Positions 7,456-15,396 of a DNA stretch of 33,585 nucleotides are shown one piece after another (within the stretch, counting starts at the first letter, position 1; each line of letters opens with the position of its first letter). Location of the stretch: the NCBI GenBank assembly GCA_028717345.1, contig JAQUNZ010000023.1, forward strand, positions 1 through 33,585. Direction: 5' to 3'. A program made the translations under genes and the position numbers. Under the pieces are notes generated by a model. The model worked only from the letters and a program-made list of their open reading frames with translations, was not told the DNA's origin and ran no database searches. The DNA comes from Candidatus Methanoperedens sp. (GTDB lineage: Archaea; Halobacteriota; Methanosarcinia; Methanosarcinales; Methanoperedenaceae).

Positions 7456-8439
7456 ATGGATATGTTCCCCATCACTCGCATGAGACGTCTTCGCATGGAT
7501 AAATTCCGCCCTCTTGTCCGCCAGACCGAACTGGAAGTGAATGACCTTATATGCCCCATCTTTGTGGATGAGACTATAAAAGAACCAGTTGAGATAAGAT
7601 CAATGCCTGGTTACTTCAATATACCTCCGGATATGGTCGCAGACGAGGTGGATTGCATATCCAGTCTTGGTATCCCGGCAATTATCCTTTTTGGAGTACC
7701 GCATGACAAGGATGAGGCAGGCACCCACGCATACGGTGACGATGATGTGATACAGGAGGCTGTGCGCTCCATAAAAAGCAAATGCGATAAAGATATCATT
7801 GTTATCACTGATCTTTGCCTGTGCGAATACACGTCTCACGGTCACTGCGGCATGGTTGACTTTGGCACACATGAGATACTGAACGATCCCACGCTTGATA
7901 TACTGGGAAAGACCGCAGTGAGCCATGCACGCGCCGGTGCGGACATAGTGGCGCCATCGGGTATGATGGATGGAATGGTAAGCGCAATACGAACCGCGCT
8001 TGATGATAATGGTTTCCCGAATATCCCCATCATGTCCTATGCTGCCAAATATTCATCAGGGTTCTACGGTCCGTTCAGGGACGCTGCCAAATCCAGTTTT
8101 TCCTTCGGGGACAGGGCTTCGTACCAGATGGATCCTGGAAATTCGGACGAGGCGCTTCGCGAAGTTGAGCTTGACATAGATGAAGGGGCTGACATCATTA
8201 TGGTAAAACCCGCAATGCCCTACCTTGATATTATTTACAGGGTAAAAAAGAGGTTCAAGATGCCAACAGCCGCATATCAGGTTAGCGGAGAGTATTCTAT
8301 GATAAAAGCCGCTGCACAGAATGGCTGGCTCGATGAGAAAAATGTCATGTATGAATCGCTGATTGCTATCAAACGTGCCGGGGCTGACATGATCCTTACT
8401 TATTTTGCCAAAGATATGGCTAAAATGCTCAATGAATAA
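7456..8439 (+). CDS. hemB: Porphobilinogen synthase (5-aminolevulinate dehydratase)
   Basis: HemB joins two 5-aminolevulinates into porphobilinogen, on the route to sirohaem, haem, B12 and F430. The 327-residue protein is full length. The zinc site is C121, C123 and C131 in DLCLCEYTSHGHCG, so it is a zinc enzyme. The Schiff-base lysines are K198 in AAKYSSGFYGPF and K251 in MVKPAMPYLD. The N-terminus MFPITRMRRLR is typical, so ATG 7462 is an alternative start to 7456. It overlaps the DUF2227 gene by one base (TAATG), which suggests coupling. No other tetrapyrrole gene is nearby. Confidence 0.96.
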   Translation: MDMFPITRMRRLRMDKFRPLVRQTELEVNDLICPIFVDETIKEPVEIRSMPGYFNIPPDMVADEVDCISSLGIPAIILFGVPHDKDEAGTHAYGDDDVIQEAVRSIKSKCDKDIIVITDLCLCEYTSHGHCGMVDFGTHEILNDPTLDILGKTAVSHARAGADIVAPSGMMDGMVSAIRTALDDNGFPNIPIMSYAAKYSSGFYGPFRDAAKSSFSFGDRASYQMDPGNSDEALREVELDIDEGADIIMVKPAMPYLDIIYRVKKRFKMPTAAYQVSGEYSMIKAAAQNGWLDEKNVMYESLIAIKRAGADMILTYFAKDMAKMLNE

Positions 8440-8876
8440 TGCCAGGATATAATACGCACAGGCGTTTCAATTATGCAGTATTATTAATAGTTATGACTTT
8501 ATTTTATTTCAGGGATATAAGGATATTTGATTTACTCCAGTTCATTATACTGGGTGCGGGTTTTTATGCAGGAACTGAATTCATAACTCCAGATCTTGAT
8601 ATTCAAAGCAGGGCGATAAAAAGGTGGGGCGTGTTCAAGATCCTGTGGTATCCTTATATGATCCTTTTCGAACATGGAAAAAGTTCCCATAATATCATTT
8701 ACGGGGCAGTTGTGAGGCTTCTGTATATCACTGCGATCATCCTTGGGGTGTATTATCTCCTTTTCAGGGCGCTTCCATCAGATGTGATGATACTGCCTTT
8801 GGGCTATGTCCTCACTTTCATTACCGGGATAATATTAGCCAATGCGCTGCATGTGATCCTGGATATGCTGTTTTGA
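8439..8876 (+). CDS. DUF2227 membrane protein, putative metal-binding
   Basis: This 145-residue membrane protein has about four hydrophobic segments (14-24, 33-49, 87-107, 115-135). It keeps polar residues typical of DUF2227: THRRFN near the start, the TPDLDIQSRAIKRWG stretch (about 49-63), HGKSSHNIIYG (about 77-87) and a C-terminal HVILDML. The His/Asp pattern suggests metal binding, and some relatives resemble membrane hydrolases, but no activity is established that I know of. It is coupled to hemB through TAATG. Whether it serves haem metabolism is not shown. Confidence 0.75.
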   Translation: MPGYNTHRRFNYAVLLIVMTLFYFRDIRIFDLLQFIILGAGFYAGTEFITPDLDIQSRAIKRWGVFKILWYPYMILFEHGKSSHNIIYGAVVRLLYITAIILGVYYLLFRALPSDVMILPLGYVLTFITGIILANALHVILDMLF

Positions 8877-8949
8877 TCTCAACAAATGGAATGACGGCAG
8901 GCTTAAATATTATATTTATCATGTATTATTCATCAACGGTGATCGAGAT

Positions 8950-9567
8950 TTGGGCATATATCAGTTACTGATAGTATTCATTTATGTTTTATTAGCAGGG
9001 TGCATAGCCACAGAGCCGGCATCTGAACAGCAACAACCCTTATATTCAGCCCCAGCTCCCACTGTTCCTGTGATCCCAGGGATAACAGCAACGCTCCAGC
9101 CCACTCCTGCTGCAAAGGAACAGTATAAAGAGCCCACACAGCAGGAAAATTATTCAACAGCAATAGAGGTGAATTACCGTGAGTATGTGGACTGGTTCTT
9201 ATTAAATAACAATAATATCAGGTATTACACCCCGGACGAATATGTATGCGGTCAGTACACCGTAGATATGATAAATGCGTCGGAAAAAGCCGGATTCAAG
9301 GCATATTTCGGAACTATCAGGTTCTCAGACGGCACAGGACATGCGCTTGTGGCGTTCAAATCTACATTTTCAGGTTATACTTCATGGTATTTCTTTGAAC
9401 CGCAGACCAATAAAATTATGACTGAACAGACAATAGGACATATCCTCCAGCAAAATATGGGAAAAAAAGTTACTGAAGTTACGGTGTACGGTTATTACGA
9501 TGATGCAGGGGATAAAGACCCAGCATCATGGCGCTTTGCTTACCCATTATATACTAAAAAGTATTAA
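8950..9567 (+). CDS. Secreted lipoprotein with transglutaminase-like Cys/His domain
   Basis: The frame starts at TTG 8950, four bases after a perfect GGTGATC ribosome binding site. The N-terminus is a lipoprotein signal (YQLLIVFIYVLLAGC) with the lipobox Cys at residue 17, followed by a Pro/Gln/Ala-rich linker to about residue 70. The C-terminal domain has a Cys in EYVCGQYTVDMIN, a His in GTGHALVAF about 36 residues later, and an acidic stretch at WYFFEPQT. That order resembles the transglutaminase/papain-like fold, where Cys, His and an acid form the active site. I would call it a surface protein with a possible peptidase or cross-linking role; this is inference. It seems to be transcribed alone. 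Confidence 0.7.
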   Translation: MGIYQLLIVFIYVLLAGCIATEPASEQQQPLYSAPAPTVPVIPGITATLQPTPAAKEQYKEPTQQENYSTAIEVNYREYVDWFLLNNNNIRYYTPDEYVCGQYTVDMINASEKAGFKAYFGTIRFSDGTGHALVAFKSTFSGYTSWYFFEPQTNKIMTEQTIGHILQQNMGKKVTEVTVYGYYDDAGDKDPASWRFAYPLYTKKY

Positions 9568-9609
9568 GTTAAAGTAATGCAGGGAATAGCAAAAACCAGG
9601 GGACAAATA

Positions 9610-9843
9610 ATGGAAATACATAAAGACAAACAAAAAGAAAACTTTACTCTTGTAATAACAAGAAATGAGCTAATAGAAATAAGAGATGCTCTTGGAGTTC
9701 GATGTCTTTATCTCGATGCGCTGCTCAGGAAGAAAGCTGCAATTGCAAGGTCAAAAGATTTGCCCGATGATCGTGGAGCACAAGAAATACACAAGGACAA
9801 ACCACGAAATATGTACCTTCAAATAGCAAAAGAGCTGGAATAA
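9610..9843 (+). CDS. Small hypothetical protein
   Basis: This 77-residue protein is not one I recognise. It starts at ATG 9610, six bases after GGGGAC; an upstream TAA-free extension to 9577 is less likely. It has a strand (NFTLVITRNEL), a helix (IEIRDALGVRCLYLDALLRKKAAIARS) and a tail in which the N-terminal hexamer EIHKDK recurs. The composition is charged and soluble. It follows the lipoprotein gene by 42 bases and may be co-transcribed with it. Confidence 0.5.
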   Translation: MEIHKDKQKENFTLVITRNELIEIRDALGVRCLYLDALLRKKAAIARSKDLPDDRGAQEIHKDKPRNMYLQIAKELE

Positions 9844-9870
9844 TGCCATTGCCGAAAAAAAATATTAGTG

Positions 9871-10302
9871 CTACTGGATGGTAGCTTTCAGTATCTTGTC
9901 ACCTTTTCTGATGCTTGAGACTACATTCTGTCCTTCAGTCACCTGTCCGAAGACTGCATAGTTCTTATCAAGGAATGTTGCATCCTCAATACAGATATAG
10001 AACTGCGAGCTTGCACTGTTAGGTTCCTGCGAGCGCGCCATGCCTACTGCGCCTTTCTTATGAGAGAGCGTGGGAGCGATCTCAAGCGGAATATTTTTCC
10101 CGGAGCCGCCAGTGCCGTTGCCTTTGGGGTCTCCGCCCTGGATGACGAATCCGGGCTCTACGCGGTGGAAGATGAGACCGTTGTAGAAGCCTTTATTTGT
10201 CAGGTCTATGAAGTTCTTTGTGGTTATCGGGGCTTCTGATTCCTTGAGTTCGAATTTTATCGTTCCTTTTGCGGTTTCTATGACTGCTGTTCGGTTTGGC
10301 AT
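9871..10302 (-). CDS. Peptidyl-prolyl cis-trans isomerase, cyclophilin type
   Basis: This 143-residue cyclophilin speeds proline isomerisation during folding. It has no signal peptide and is cytoplasmic. Visible family residues include [22 protein letters not shown] with the catalytic Arg, the [22 protein letters not shown] core, and [15 protein letters not shown]. The Trp of the cyclosporin site (usually W before LD) is replaced by a shorter [10 protein letters not shown] form, common in short prokaryotic cyclophilins. The length is close to the minimal cyclophilin. It lies downstream of the toxin-antitoxin pair on the same strand, with a 59-base gap. Confidence 0.95.
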   Translation of the reverse strand: MPNRTAVIETAKGTIKFELKESEAPITTKNFIDLTNKGFYNGLIFHRVEPGFVIQGGDPKGNGTGGSGKNIPLEIAPTLSHKKGAVGMARSQEPNSASSQFYICIEDATFLDKNYAVFGQVTEGQNVVSSIRKGDKILKATIQ

Positions 10303-10361
10303 AAGTATCGTGGGGACTTAGAGGGGGTTATTGTATATGTGCTTTTTTGAATAATAAAAAT

Positions 10362-10790
10362 TCACTCCCCAATCCTTTCCACAATCCCATCAAACCCGCC
10401 ATCAAAACTTGCCAGATATTCAATATCCCTGCTATTCATCAGTTCAATGGTCGTGCAGTCAGTAAAACTCAGCTTCCTGCTTGCATATTTTACAAAAATT
10501 TTCCATCCGTTTTCCAGCACTTCTTTATCCACAAAAAGCAAGTTCATGAATTTCTGGATATCTTCTTTCTCATTTCCAAGTATAAAATCCCTTATTTCAA
10601 TAGCCTTTTTGACATCTCCAGTTTTGTAATGTGCAAAAGTCACAGCCTCATCAAAAACCATGTTCGAGGTAAATGCAGCCCCATGCTTATTTTCTATAAT
10701 TTCATCAATAAAGCCTGTGGCTTGAGCATGGAGCTTGTCCTTCTCATTGGCATAGGCAATGAATATGCCAGCATCTATGAAAATACTCAT
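10362..10790 (-). CDS. PIN-domain ribonuclease toxin (VapC type)
   Basis: This 142-residue protein is a PIN-domain nuclease. The acidic active-site residues are D6 (MSIFIDAGIF), E48 (NMVFDEAVTF), D111 (KLSFTDCTTIELM) and D130 (LASFDGGFD). VapC toxins cut specific RNAs, often initiator tRNA or rRNA, and are held off by a cognate antitoxin. The upstream antitoxin-like gene overlaps it by four bases (ATGA), which is the usual TA layout with tight coupling. All catalytic residues are present, so it is probably active. The target is unknown. Confidence 0.88.
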   Translation of the reverse strand: MSIFIDAGIFIAYANEKDKLHAQATGFIDEIIENKHGAAFTSNMVFDEAVTFAHYKTGDVKKAIEIRDFILGNEKEDIQKFMNLLFVDKEVLENGWKIFVKYASRKLSFTDCTTIELMNSRDIEYLASFDGGFDGIVERIGE

Positions 10791-11065
10791 CTTCTGGCTC
10801 CATAAACCACGAAATCTATTTCTTCTTCGCAGGTTTCAATACCCCAATCGCTCTGGAGGCTTCTTATTTTCTTTTTTTGTTTCTCTGATAATGGCAGTTT
10901 GGAAACCCTGCCGAAGAAGTTATCTTTTCTCGAACTTACAAATTCGATGAGGTTTGAGAACAATTCCTGCTGTGTTATTTTCTTACCTGTCTTAAAAGTA
11001 AATTCAGCCTGAAGCATGTCGAATATATTCTTGTCTTTTTCATGGATCTTGATATTTTCACTCAT
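10787..11065 (-). CDS. VapB-like antitoxin, leaderless start
   Basis: From ATG 11065 the protein has 92 residues. A strand plus helix region (ENIKIHEKDKNIFDMLQAEF, then KKITQQELFSNLIEFVSSR) resembles a ribbon-helix-helix DNA-binding domain. The rest (about 50-92) would be the arm that covers the PIN toxin. A longer frame begins at GTG 11113, but a TATA box at 11086-11095 lies about 26 bases upstream of ATG 11065, so transcription should begin at or next to that ATG. Such an RHH antitoxin would normally repress its own promoter. The antitoxin call rests on order, overlap and fold pattern. Confidence 0.78.
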   Translation of the reverse strand: MSENIKIHEKDKNIFDMLQAEFTFKTGKKITQQELFSNLIEFVSSRKDNFFGRVSKLPLSEKQKKKIRSLQSDWGIETCEEEIDFVVYGARR

Positions 11066-11085
11066 AAATGGAAGGATAACTTTAT

Positions 11086-11095
11086 CTTTTATATA
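11086..11095 (-). promoter_or_regulatory. TATA box of the vapBC-like pair
   Basis: On the minus strand this reads TATATAAAAG. Its centre is about 26 bases before the A of ATG 11065, the standard archaeal spacing for a transcript that starts at the first codon. Confidence 0.6.
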
Positions 11096-11251
11096 CTTTT
11101 CTACAAACTGCACAATGGATAGGATTTTTCAGACAAATATAAAACCATCCAGGGCAAAGATGCCAATGAAGGAACAGAAAGAAACATATAATTATCAGAG
11201 AATCTAGTGTAGCAGCACATAAAAAACCAGTGGTTTGAAGGAGGAAATACA

Positions 11252-11959
11252 ATAGTCGAAGTTTCAATCGTTCTTCCAGCTTATAATGAAGCTGCAAGAA
11301 TAGAAAGCACTGTTGAAAGGACAGCCTCTGCACTTGGCAAATTCACATCTTCTTTTGAGATAATTATCGCAGAGGACGGAAGCAAGGACGGCACAGACCT
11401 GATTTCAGAGGCTCTTGCGAAAAAGCACGACTATGTGGTGCATCTTCATTCAATAGAAAGACAGGGAAGGGGGCGCGCCCTGAACCGCGCTTTCAAAGCT
11501 TCAAAAGGAGACATACTTGGTTATATCGATGTAGACCTTGCAACAGATATGAAGCACCTAAAAGAGATGATACAATACATCCGTGACGGCTATGATTTTG
11601 CCACAGGCTCCCGCATGCTTCCAGAGAGCAACGTGAAAAGACCCTTAAAAAGGGGATTTGCAAGCAAAGGCTTCAATTTTCTTACGCGTTTCATGCTTGG
11701 CTCAAAACTCTATGACCACCAGTGCGGATTCAAAGCCTTCAGGCGCGCCTCGCTTTTTAAATTACTGGACGATGTAAAAGATACTCACTGGTTCTGGGAC
11801 ACGGAATTATACGTCCGCGCCCAGCGCGCAGGCTTTCGGGTCATGGAATTCCCTGTGGAATGGAAACACGGCGGCACAACAAAGGTCAATCTTGTAAAGG
11901 ATGTCTTTGGAATGGGCTCGCAGATATTCAGGCTATGGTATGAGTTATTATGGCAATGA
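11252..11959 (+). CDS. Family 2 glycosyltransferase (dolichyl-phosphate sugar transferase-like), probable ATA start
   Basis: The GT2 fold is complete only if translation starts near 11252. VEVSIVLPAYNEAARIEST opens the nucleotide-binding domain, followed by IIIAEDGSKDGT, GYIDVDLATD (DxD metal motif) and DHQCGFKAFRR, typical of ALG5/DPM-like enzymes that load sugars onto a polyprenyl phosphate. The first ATG/GTG/TTG start in frame would be GTG 11435, which removes the first 61 residues. In frame upstream there is only ATA at 11252, and GGAGG ends seven bases before it. The stop bounding the frame is at 11210-11212. The 235-residue protein probably supplies lipid-linked sugar for protein or lipid glycosylation with the DUF2298 membrane protein downstream. 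Confidence 0.88.
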   Translation: MVEVSIVLPAYNEAARIESTVERTASALGKFTSSFEIIIAEDGSKDGTDLISEALAKKHDYVVHLHSIERQGRGRALNRAFKASKGDILGYIDVDLATDMKHLKEMIQYIRDGYDFATGSRMLPESNVKRPLKRGFASKGFNFLTRFMLGSKLYDHQCGFKAFRRASLFKLLDDVKDTHWFWDTELYVRAQRAGFRVMEFPVEWKHGGTTKVNLVKDVFGMGSQIFRLWYELLWQ

Positions 11960-12024
11960 ATTACTATAACAACTATCTGTGTTCATCTGCGGTTTTTTTT
12001 GGCGAGTAAAAAGGGAATGAGGAT

Positions 12025-14163
12025 ATGGGATTTGAACTGTTATCTGAGCTATTGTATGCAGCACAGTGGTACCTGTTTATAGTATTTCTCGGGATAATTT
12101 CACTGCCATTAACGATATCAATATGCAGCAGCCTTCCAGACCGCGGATATTCGGTCACGAAGATCCTTGGGATACTGCTTCTCGCCTACGTTTCATGGAT
12201 ACTGTCGTATGCTCTGGGTTACAGCAGGAACGAGATAATGCTTTCTTTATTGCTTATATGCGTTTTTTCTGCCATTATCTATGTAAAGAAAAAACCCGGC
12301 ATTGACAGGAAGCTGCTGCTCAGGAACGAGTTGATATTCGGCGCTATGTTCGTTCTATTCCTGATAATAAGAGCCTTCAACCCGGAGATACACGATGGAG
12401 AAAAAGTGTATGACTTCATGCTCCTCAATTCTATCCTGAAAAGCGCAAGTCTTCCCCCTCACGATTCATGGCTTTCAGGGTATAATATAAACATGTATTA
12501 TTATTTTGGCTCATTTACCATCGCTACCCTCACAAAACTCGCCGGGATCCCGGCAAATATAACATATAACCTGGGAATGGCACTTCTGCCGGCGCTCGCT
12601 GCGGTTGCTGCATTCGGTCTGGGCTACAATCTCACCACGGACAAAAAAGGAGGGATTGCAGCATTATTCCTGCTTGTGTTTGCCGGAAACCTGTACCCTG
12701 CCGGAGTAATATCAGCCCATGCTCTGAACATGACCACAAGTCCGTTTGGGAACATACCGCCCATAATGGATTACTGGGGACCGACGCGAATAATCCCGAA
12801 TACAGTCAATGAATTCCCGTATTTCAGCTTCATATTCGGCGACCTGCATGCACATGTCATCGCCATACCATTCGTACTGCTTGCTATTACATTTATTCTG
12901 AATGCTTATCTTTCAAAGAAAATCTCAAAAACTTCCCTCCTGTTAATTAGCCTTGCCCTTGGCTCTCTTTTCGTATTCAATGCCTGGGATTATGCCACAT
13001 ATGCAGCGCTTTTTATCTTTGTGATATTGATCCAGCCATGGAAGCTTGAAGGAAACATATCAACAAAAATATCCAGAGAATTGTCAAAACGGCTGGGTAT
13101 TGTTATTGGAGTGATCCTGCTCGGATTCCTTATGTTCATATTCTTCTTTATGGATTTTCATTCGTCAGGGATACAGGGGATAAAACCCGTCATTACAAGG
13201 ACTGCTCTTATCAATTTCCTGGCAATTTATGACCTGTTCTTATTCCTGATAATCTCATTCATGTTGTTGCATATACCTGAATTCAGGCATAAAAAATGGA
13301 TACTGGTTGCCCTGGCGTCATCTGGAGTTGTATTATATTTCGTTAAGGATTTCCAGACCCTTGCTGTGTTTGTTCCCCTGGCTTTTTTAACATGCACCGG
13401 CATTTACTTTTTTTACAAAAATAACGATATGAACAGGTTATTCATATCAGTCATGATAGCCATGGGGCTTGCCATCCTGGTATTTTGCGAGATGTTCTAT
13501 TTTGACGACCTATTTTCCGGTGAAAATGAAAGGTTTAACACGGTATTTAAATTTTATAATCAAGTGTGGCTTCTCTTTAGCATAGCTTCAGCCTGCGCTT
13601 TGCATGACCTTGTCAAAAAAAAGTACAGGCTGAAAAAGGCTGTGCTTGTAATTCTATCCATCCTGATCGTGCTCAATTCCCTGTATCTGTTTACAGGGAC
13701 ATTCGCAAGAACTGAAGGCTTCAACCGCAGTGCCAGCCTGGATGGGATCGATTTTTTGAAAAAGACGAACTACGGCGATTATGACGCCATATTCTGGGTA
13801 GACAAGAACCTCAACTGGACTACTGTGATCCTGGAGGCGCCGGGTGAGAGCTACGAGGATACTTCAAGGATTTCGTCCTATACAGGTATCCAGACAGTTG
13901 TAGGCTGGGCTGGTCATGAATTTGTGCTGAGAAATAGCTGGGGAGATGTAGCGGCTCGCATCAGGGACGTTGATGCGATATATGATACAGAGGATTATGG
14001 CGAAGCTATCAGACTTCTGAGAAAATATAATGTTTCCTATGTGTATGTCGGGAACGTGGAACAGAGGAAATATAAACAGAGGGGCTTACAAAAATTTGAG
14101 AATATCTCTTATTTCGAAAGAGCCTACAGGGGCATTTATGATATGTACCGCGTATTGCCATGA
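12025..14163 (+). CDS. DUF2298 (Chlor_Arch_YYY) multi-spanning membrane protein
   Basis: This 712-residue integral membrane protein has more than ten hydrophobic segments and a soluble C-terminal domain of about 140 residues. The family motif is NMYYYFGSFTIATL near residue 155, with EIHDGEKVYDF before it and FGDLHAHVIAIPF near 271. The architecture resembles GT-C glycosyltransferases, with acidic residues in early loops and a C-terminal domain facing outside (ending near EDYGEAIRLLRKYNVSYVYVG). The activity of DUF2298 is not established. The GT2 gene 65 bases upstream supports a role in sugar transfer from a lipid carrier. ATG 12025 follows GGGAATGAGGAT, a fair ribosome binding site. Confidence 0.88.
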   Translation: MGFELLSELLYAAQWYLFIVFLGIISLPLTISICSSLPDRGYSVTKILGILLLAYVSWILSYALGYSRNEIMLSLLLICVFSAIIYVKKKPGIDRKLLLRNELIFGAMFVLFLIIRAFNPEIHDGEKVYDFMLLNSILKSASLPPHDSWLSGYNINMYYYFGSFTIATLTKLAGIPANITYNLGMALLPALAAVAAFGLGYNLTTDKKGGIAALFLLVFAGNLYPAGVISAHALNMTTSPFGNIPPIMDYWGPTRIIPNTVNEFPYFSFIFGDLHAHVIAIPFVLLAITFILNAYLSKKISKTSLLLISLALGSLFVFNAWDYATYAALFIFVILIQPWKLEGNISTKISRELSKRLGIVIGVILLGFLMFIFFFMDFHSSGIQGIKPVITRTALINFLAIYDLFLFLIISFMLLHIPEFRHKKWILVALASSGVVLYFVKDFQTLAVFVPLAFLTCTGIYFFYKNNDMNRLFISVMIAMGLAILVFCEMFYFDDLFSGENERFNTVFKFYNQVWLLFSIASACALHDLVKKKYRLKKAVLVILSILIVLNSLYLFTGTFARTEGFNRSASLDGIDFLKKTNYGDYDAIFWVDKNLNWTTVILEAPGESYEDTSRISSYTGIQTVVGWAGHEFVLRNSWGDVAARIRDVDAIYDTEDYGEAIRLLRKYNVSYVYVGNVEQRKYKQRGLQKFENISYFERAYRGIYDMYRVLP

Positions 14164-14275
14164 TTAAATATATAATATACATTTAGATGATTCACATCAT
14201 ATATATGTAAAGATTTATTTTATACAGAATCATATAATTAATACTTGAAAGTAATAAACGAAGGAGAAAAACAAA

Positions 14276-14434
14276 ATGATGACAAAAATATTACATGTCC
14301 AATCTGTATTGCCCTATGAAATTACATTGGCATTAAAGGCAAAAACGAAAGAGTCTTCGAATAAAGAAGCTATTTCAAAAGCAATTTACCATTTTTTAAA
14401 ATGCCAAAATTCAGATGGAAGGTCTGCTATCTGA
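14276..14434 (+). CDS. Short paralogue of the RHH-like protein at 6112-6312
   Basis: A 52-residue frame begins at ATG 14276 (or 14279), nine bases after GGAG. Its sequence TKILHVQSVLPYEITLALKA and then SNKEAISKAIYHFLKC aligns along its length with the small protein at 6112-6312 (KIMHAQTVLTVDDIDALKE; STKDALAKAVTHYLEC). It lacks the lysine-rich tail of that protein. A TATA-like stretch (14231-14240) lies 36-45 bases before the start, giving a short leader that keeps the ribosome binding site. A DNA-binding ribbon-helix-helix role is inferred. The gene stands alone between the DUF2298 gene and truA. Confidence 0.72.
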   Translation: MMTKILHVQSVLPYEITLALKAKTKESSNKEAISKAIYHFLKCQNSDGRSAI

Positions 14435-14481
14435 GTATCCTGGTCATAAGGCAGGTAACTTAATATCCTTGACTTCATCGT

Positions 14482-15324
14482 TCAGGAATTCAGGGGTATC
14501 ATCCCTCTCTCTATCTCATCCAGCACTCTCGCAGCAGTTCCATGGCTGATAAAAAGCTCATGTATCTCCTCAACCGCTCTGGTTCTGGCGTAACCATCAA
14601 TATTCCATTTAATATCCGGGTAAACCACATCCTTTAAAATAAGACCGTTCGCACCTAGCGGCTGGAGATTATAATTTATGGAACAATCAAGAATTTTAGA
14701 AAGCTTCTCCCTGTCTATCTCTCCCTTTCCCGCAAGTTTGAGAGCTGCGGCGATCTTCCGGACCATGTGCTGCAGGAACCTGGTCGCAGTGATCTCAAGA
14801 TAGAACCAGTCGCCTTCGTTATGAATGGATATCCTCTTTATATCGCATAACGTTGCTTTTTCTTTATCTTCATCCGCAAAATTCCTGAAATCGTGCCTGC
14901 CTGGGAATATTGAAGCTGAATCCTTCATTTTTTCAATATCAAGTCCTTTCCCCCAGAAAATATAAAGGTACTCTCTCTCCACGGCAGAAGTCCTGGCATT
15001 GAAGTTAGCATCCACACACGCCCAGGCATAGACCCATATCTGAGCAAGAGCGCTGTTTATTGTCCCCGGCTTTGCAGCTTCGGCATTATCCGTATCAAAT
15101 GCTATCACCTGACCGAGGGCATGCACACCCCTGTCAGTTCTTCCTGAGGCTGCATATCTTGCTTTTGGTGTGTTCTTTAACGCACCGCAGTCCTTGAGCG
15201 CTTTCAGGAGTTTTCCCTCAATGGTGGGTACGCCCGGCTGTATCTGGTAGCCGTAATAATCATTACCAAGGTAAGCGAACTTAAGGGCAATCCTCACTTT
15301 TATTTCTCCAGGCTTTCTATCCAC
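14482..15324 (-). CDS. truA: tRNA pseudouridine(38-40) synthase TruA
   Basis: TruA turns uridines 38-40 of the tRNA anticodon stem into pseudouridine. The catalytic Asp is D64 in AASGRTDRGVHALGQVIAF. Other family marks are the N-terminal KFAYLGNDYYGYQIQP, VEREYLYIFWG, HDFRNFADEDKEKAT and FLQHMVRKIAAALKLAGKG. At 280 residues it is of normal archaeal size. It is divergent from leuS with a short shared upstream region. The start at 15324 is in keeping with the family; a few residues at the N-terminus are uncertain. Confidence 0.95.
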   Translation of the reverse strand: MDRKPGEIKVRIALKFAYLGNDYYGYQIQPGVPTIEGKLLKALKDCGALKNTPKARYAASGRTDRGVHALGQVIAFDTDNAEAAKPGTINSALAQIWVYAWACVDANFNARTSAVEREYLYIFWGKGLDIEKMKDSASIFPGRHDFRNFADEDKEKATLCDIKRISIHNEGDWFYLEITATRFLQHMVRKIAAALKLAGKGEIDREKLSKILDCSINYNLQPLGANGLILKDVVYPDIKWNIDGYARTRAVEEIHELFISHGTAARVLDEIERGMIPLNS

Positions 15325-15396
15325 TGTTCATAAAGTTTATCATCTTTTAATCTATTCAAGTACTCTGGAGGTATGGCACTTCATCTATATAATACT

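Noticed and set aside
14195-14206. CATATATATG palindrome as an operator
   Set aside because: A 10-base TA-repeat palindrome is expected by chance in this AT-rich gap; it may just be a TATA element.
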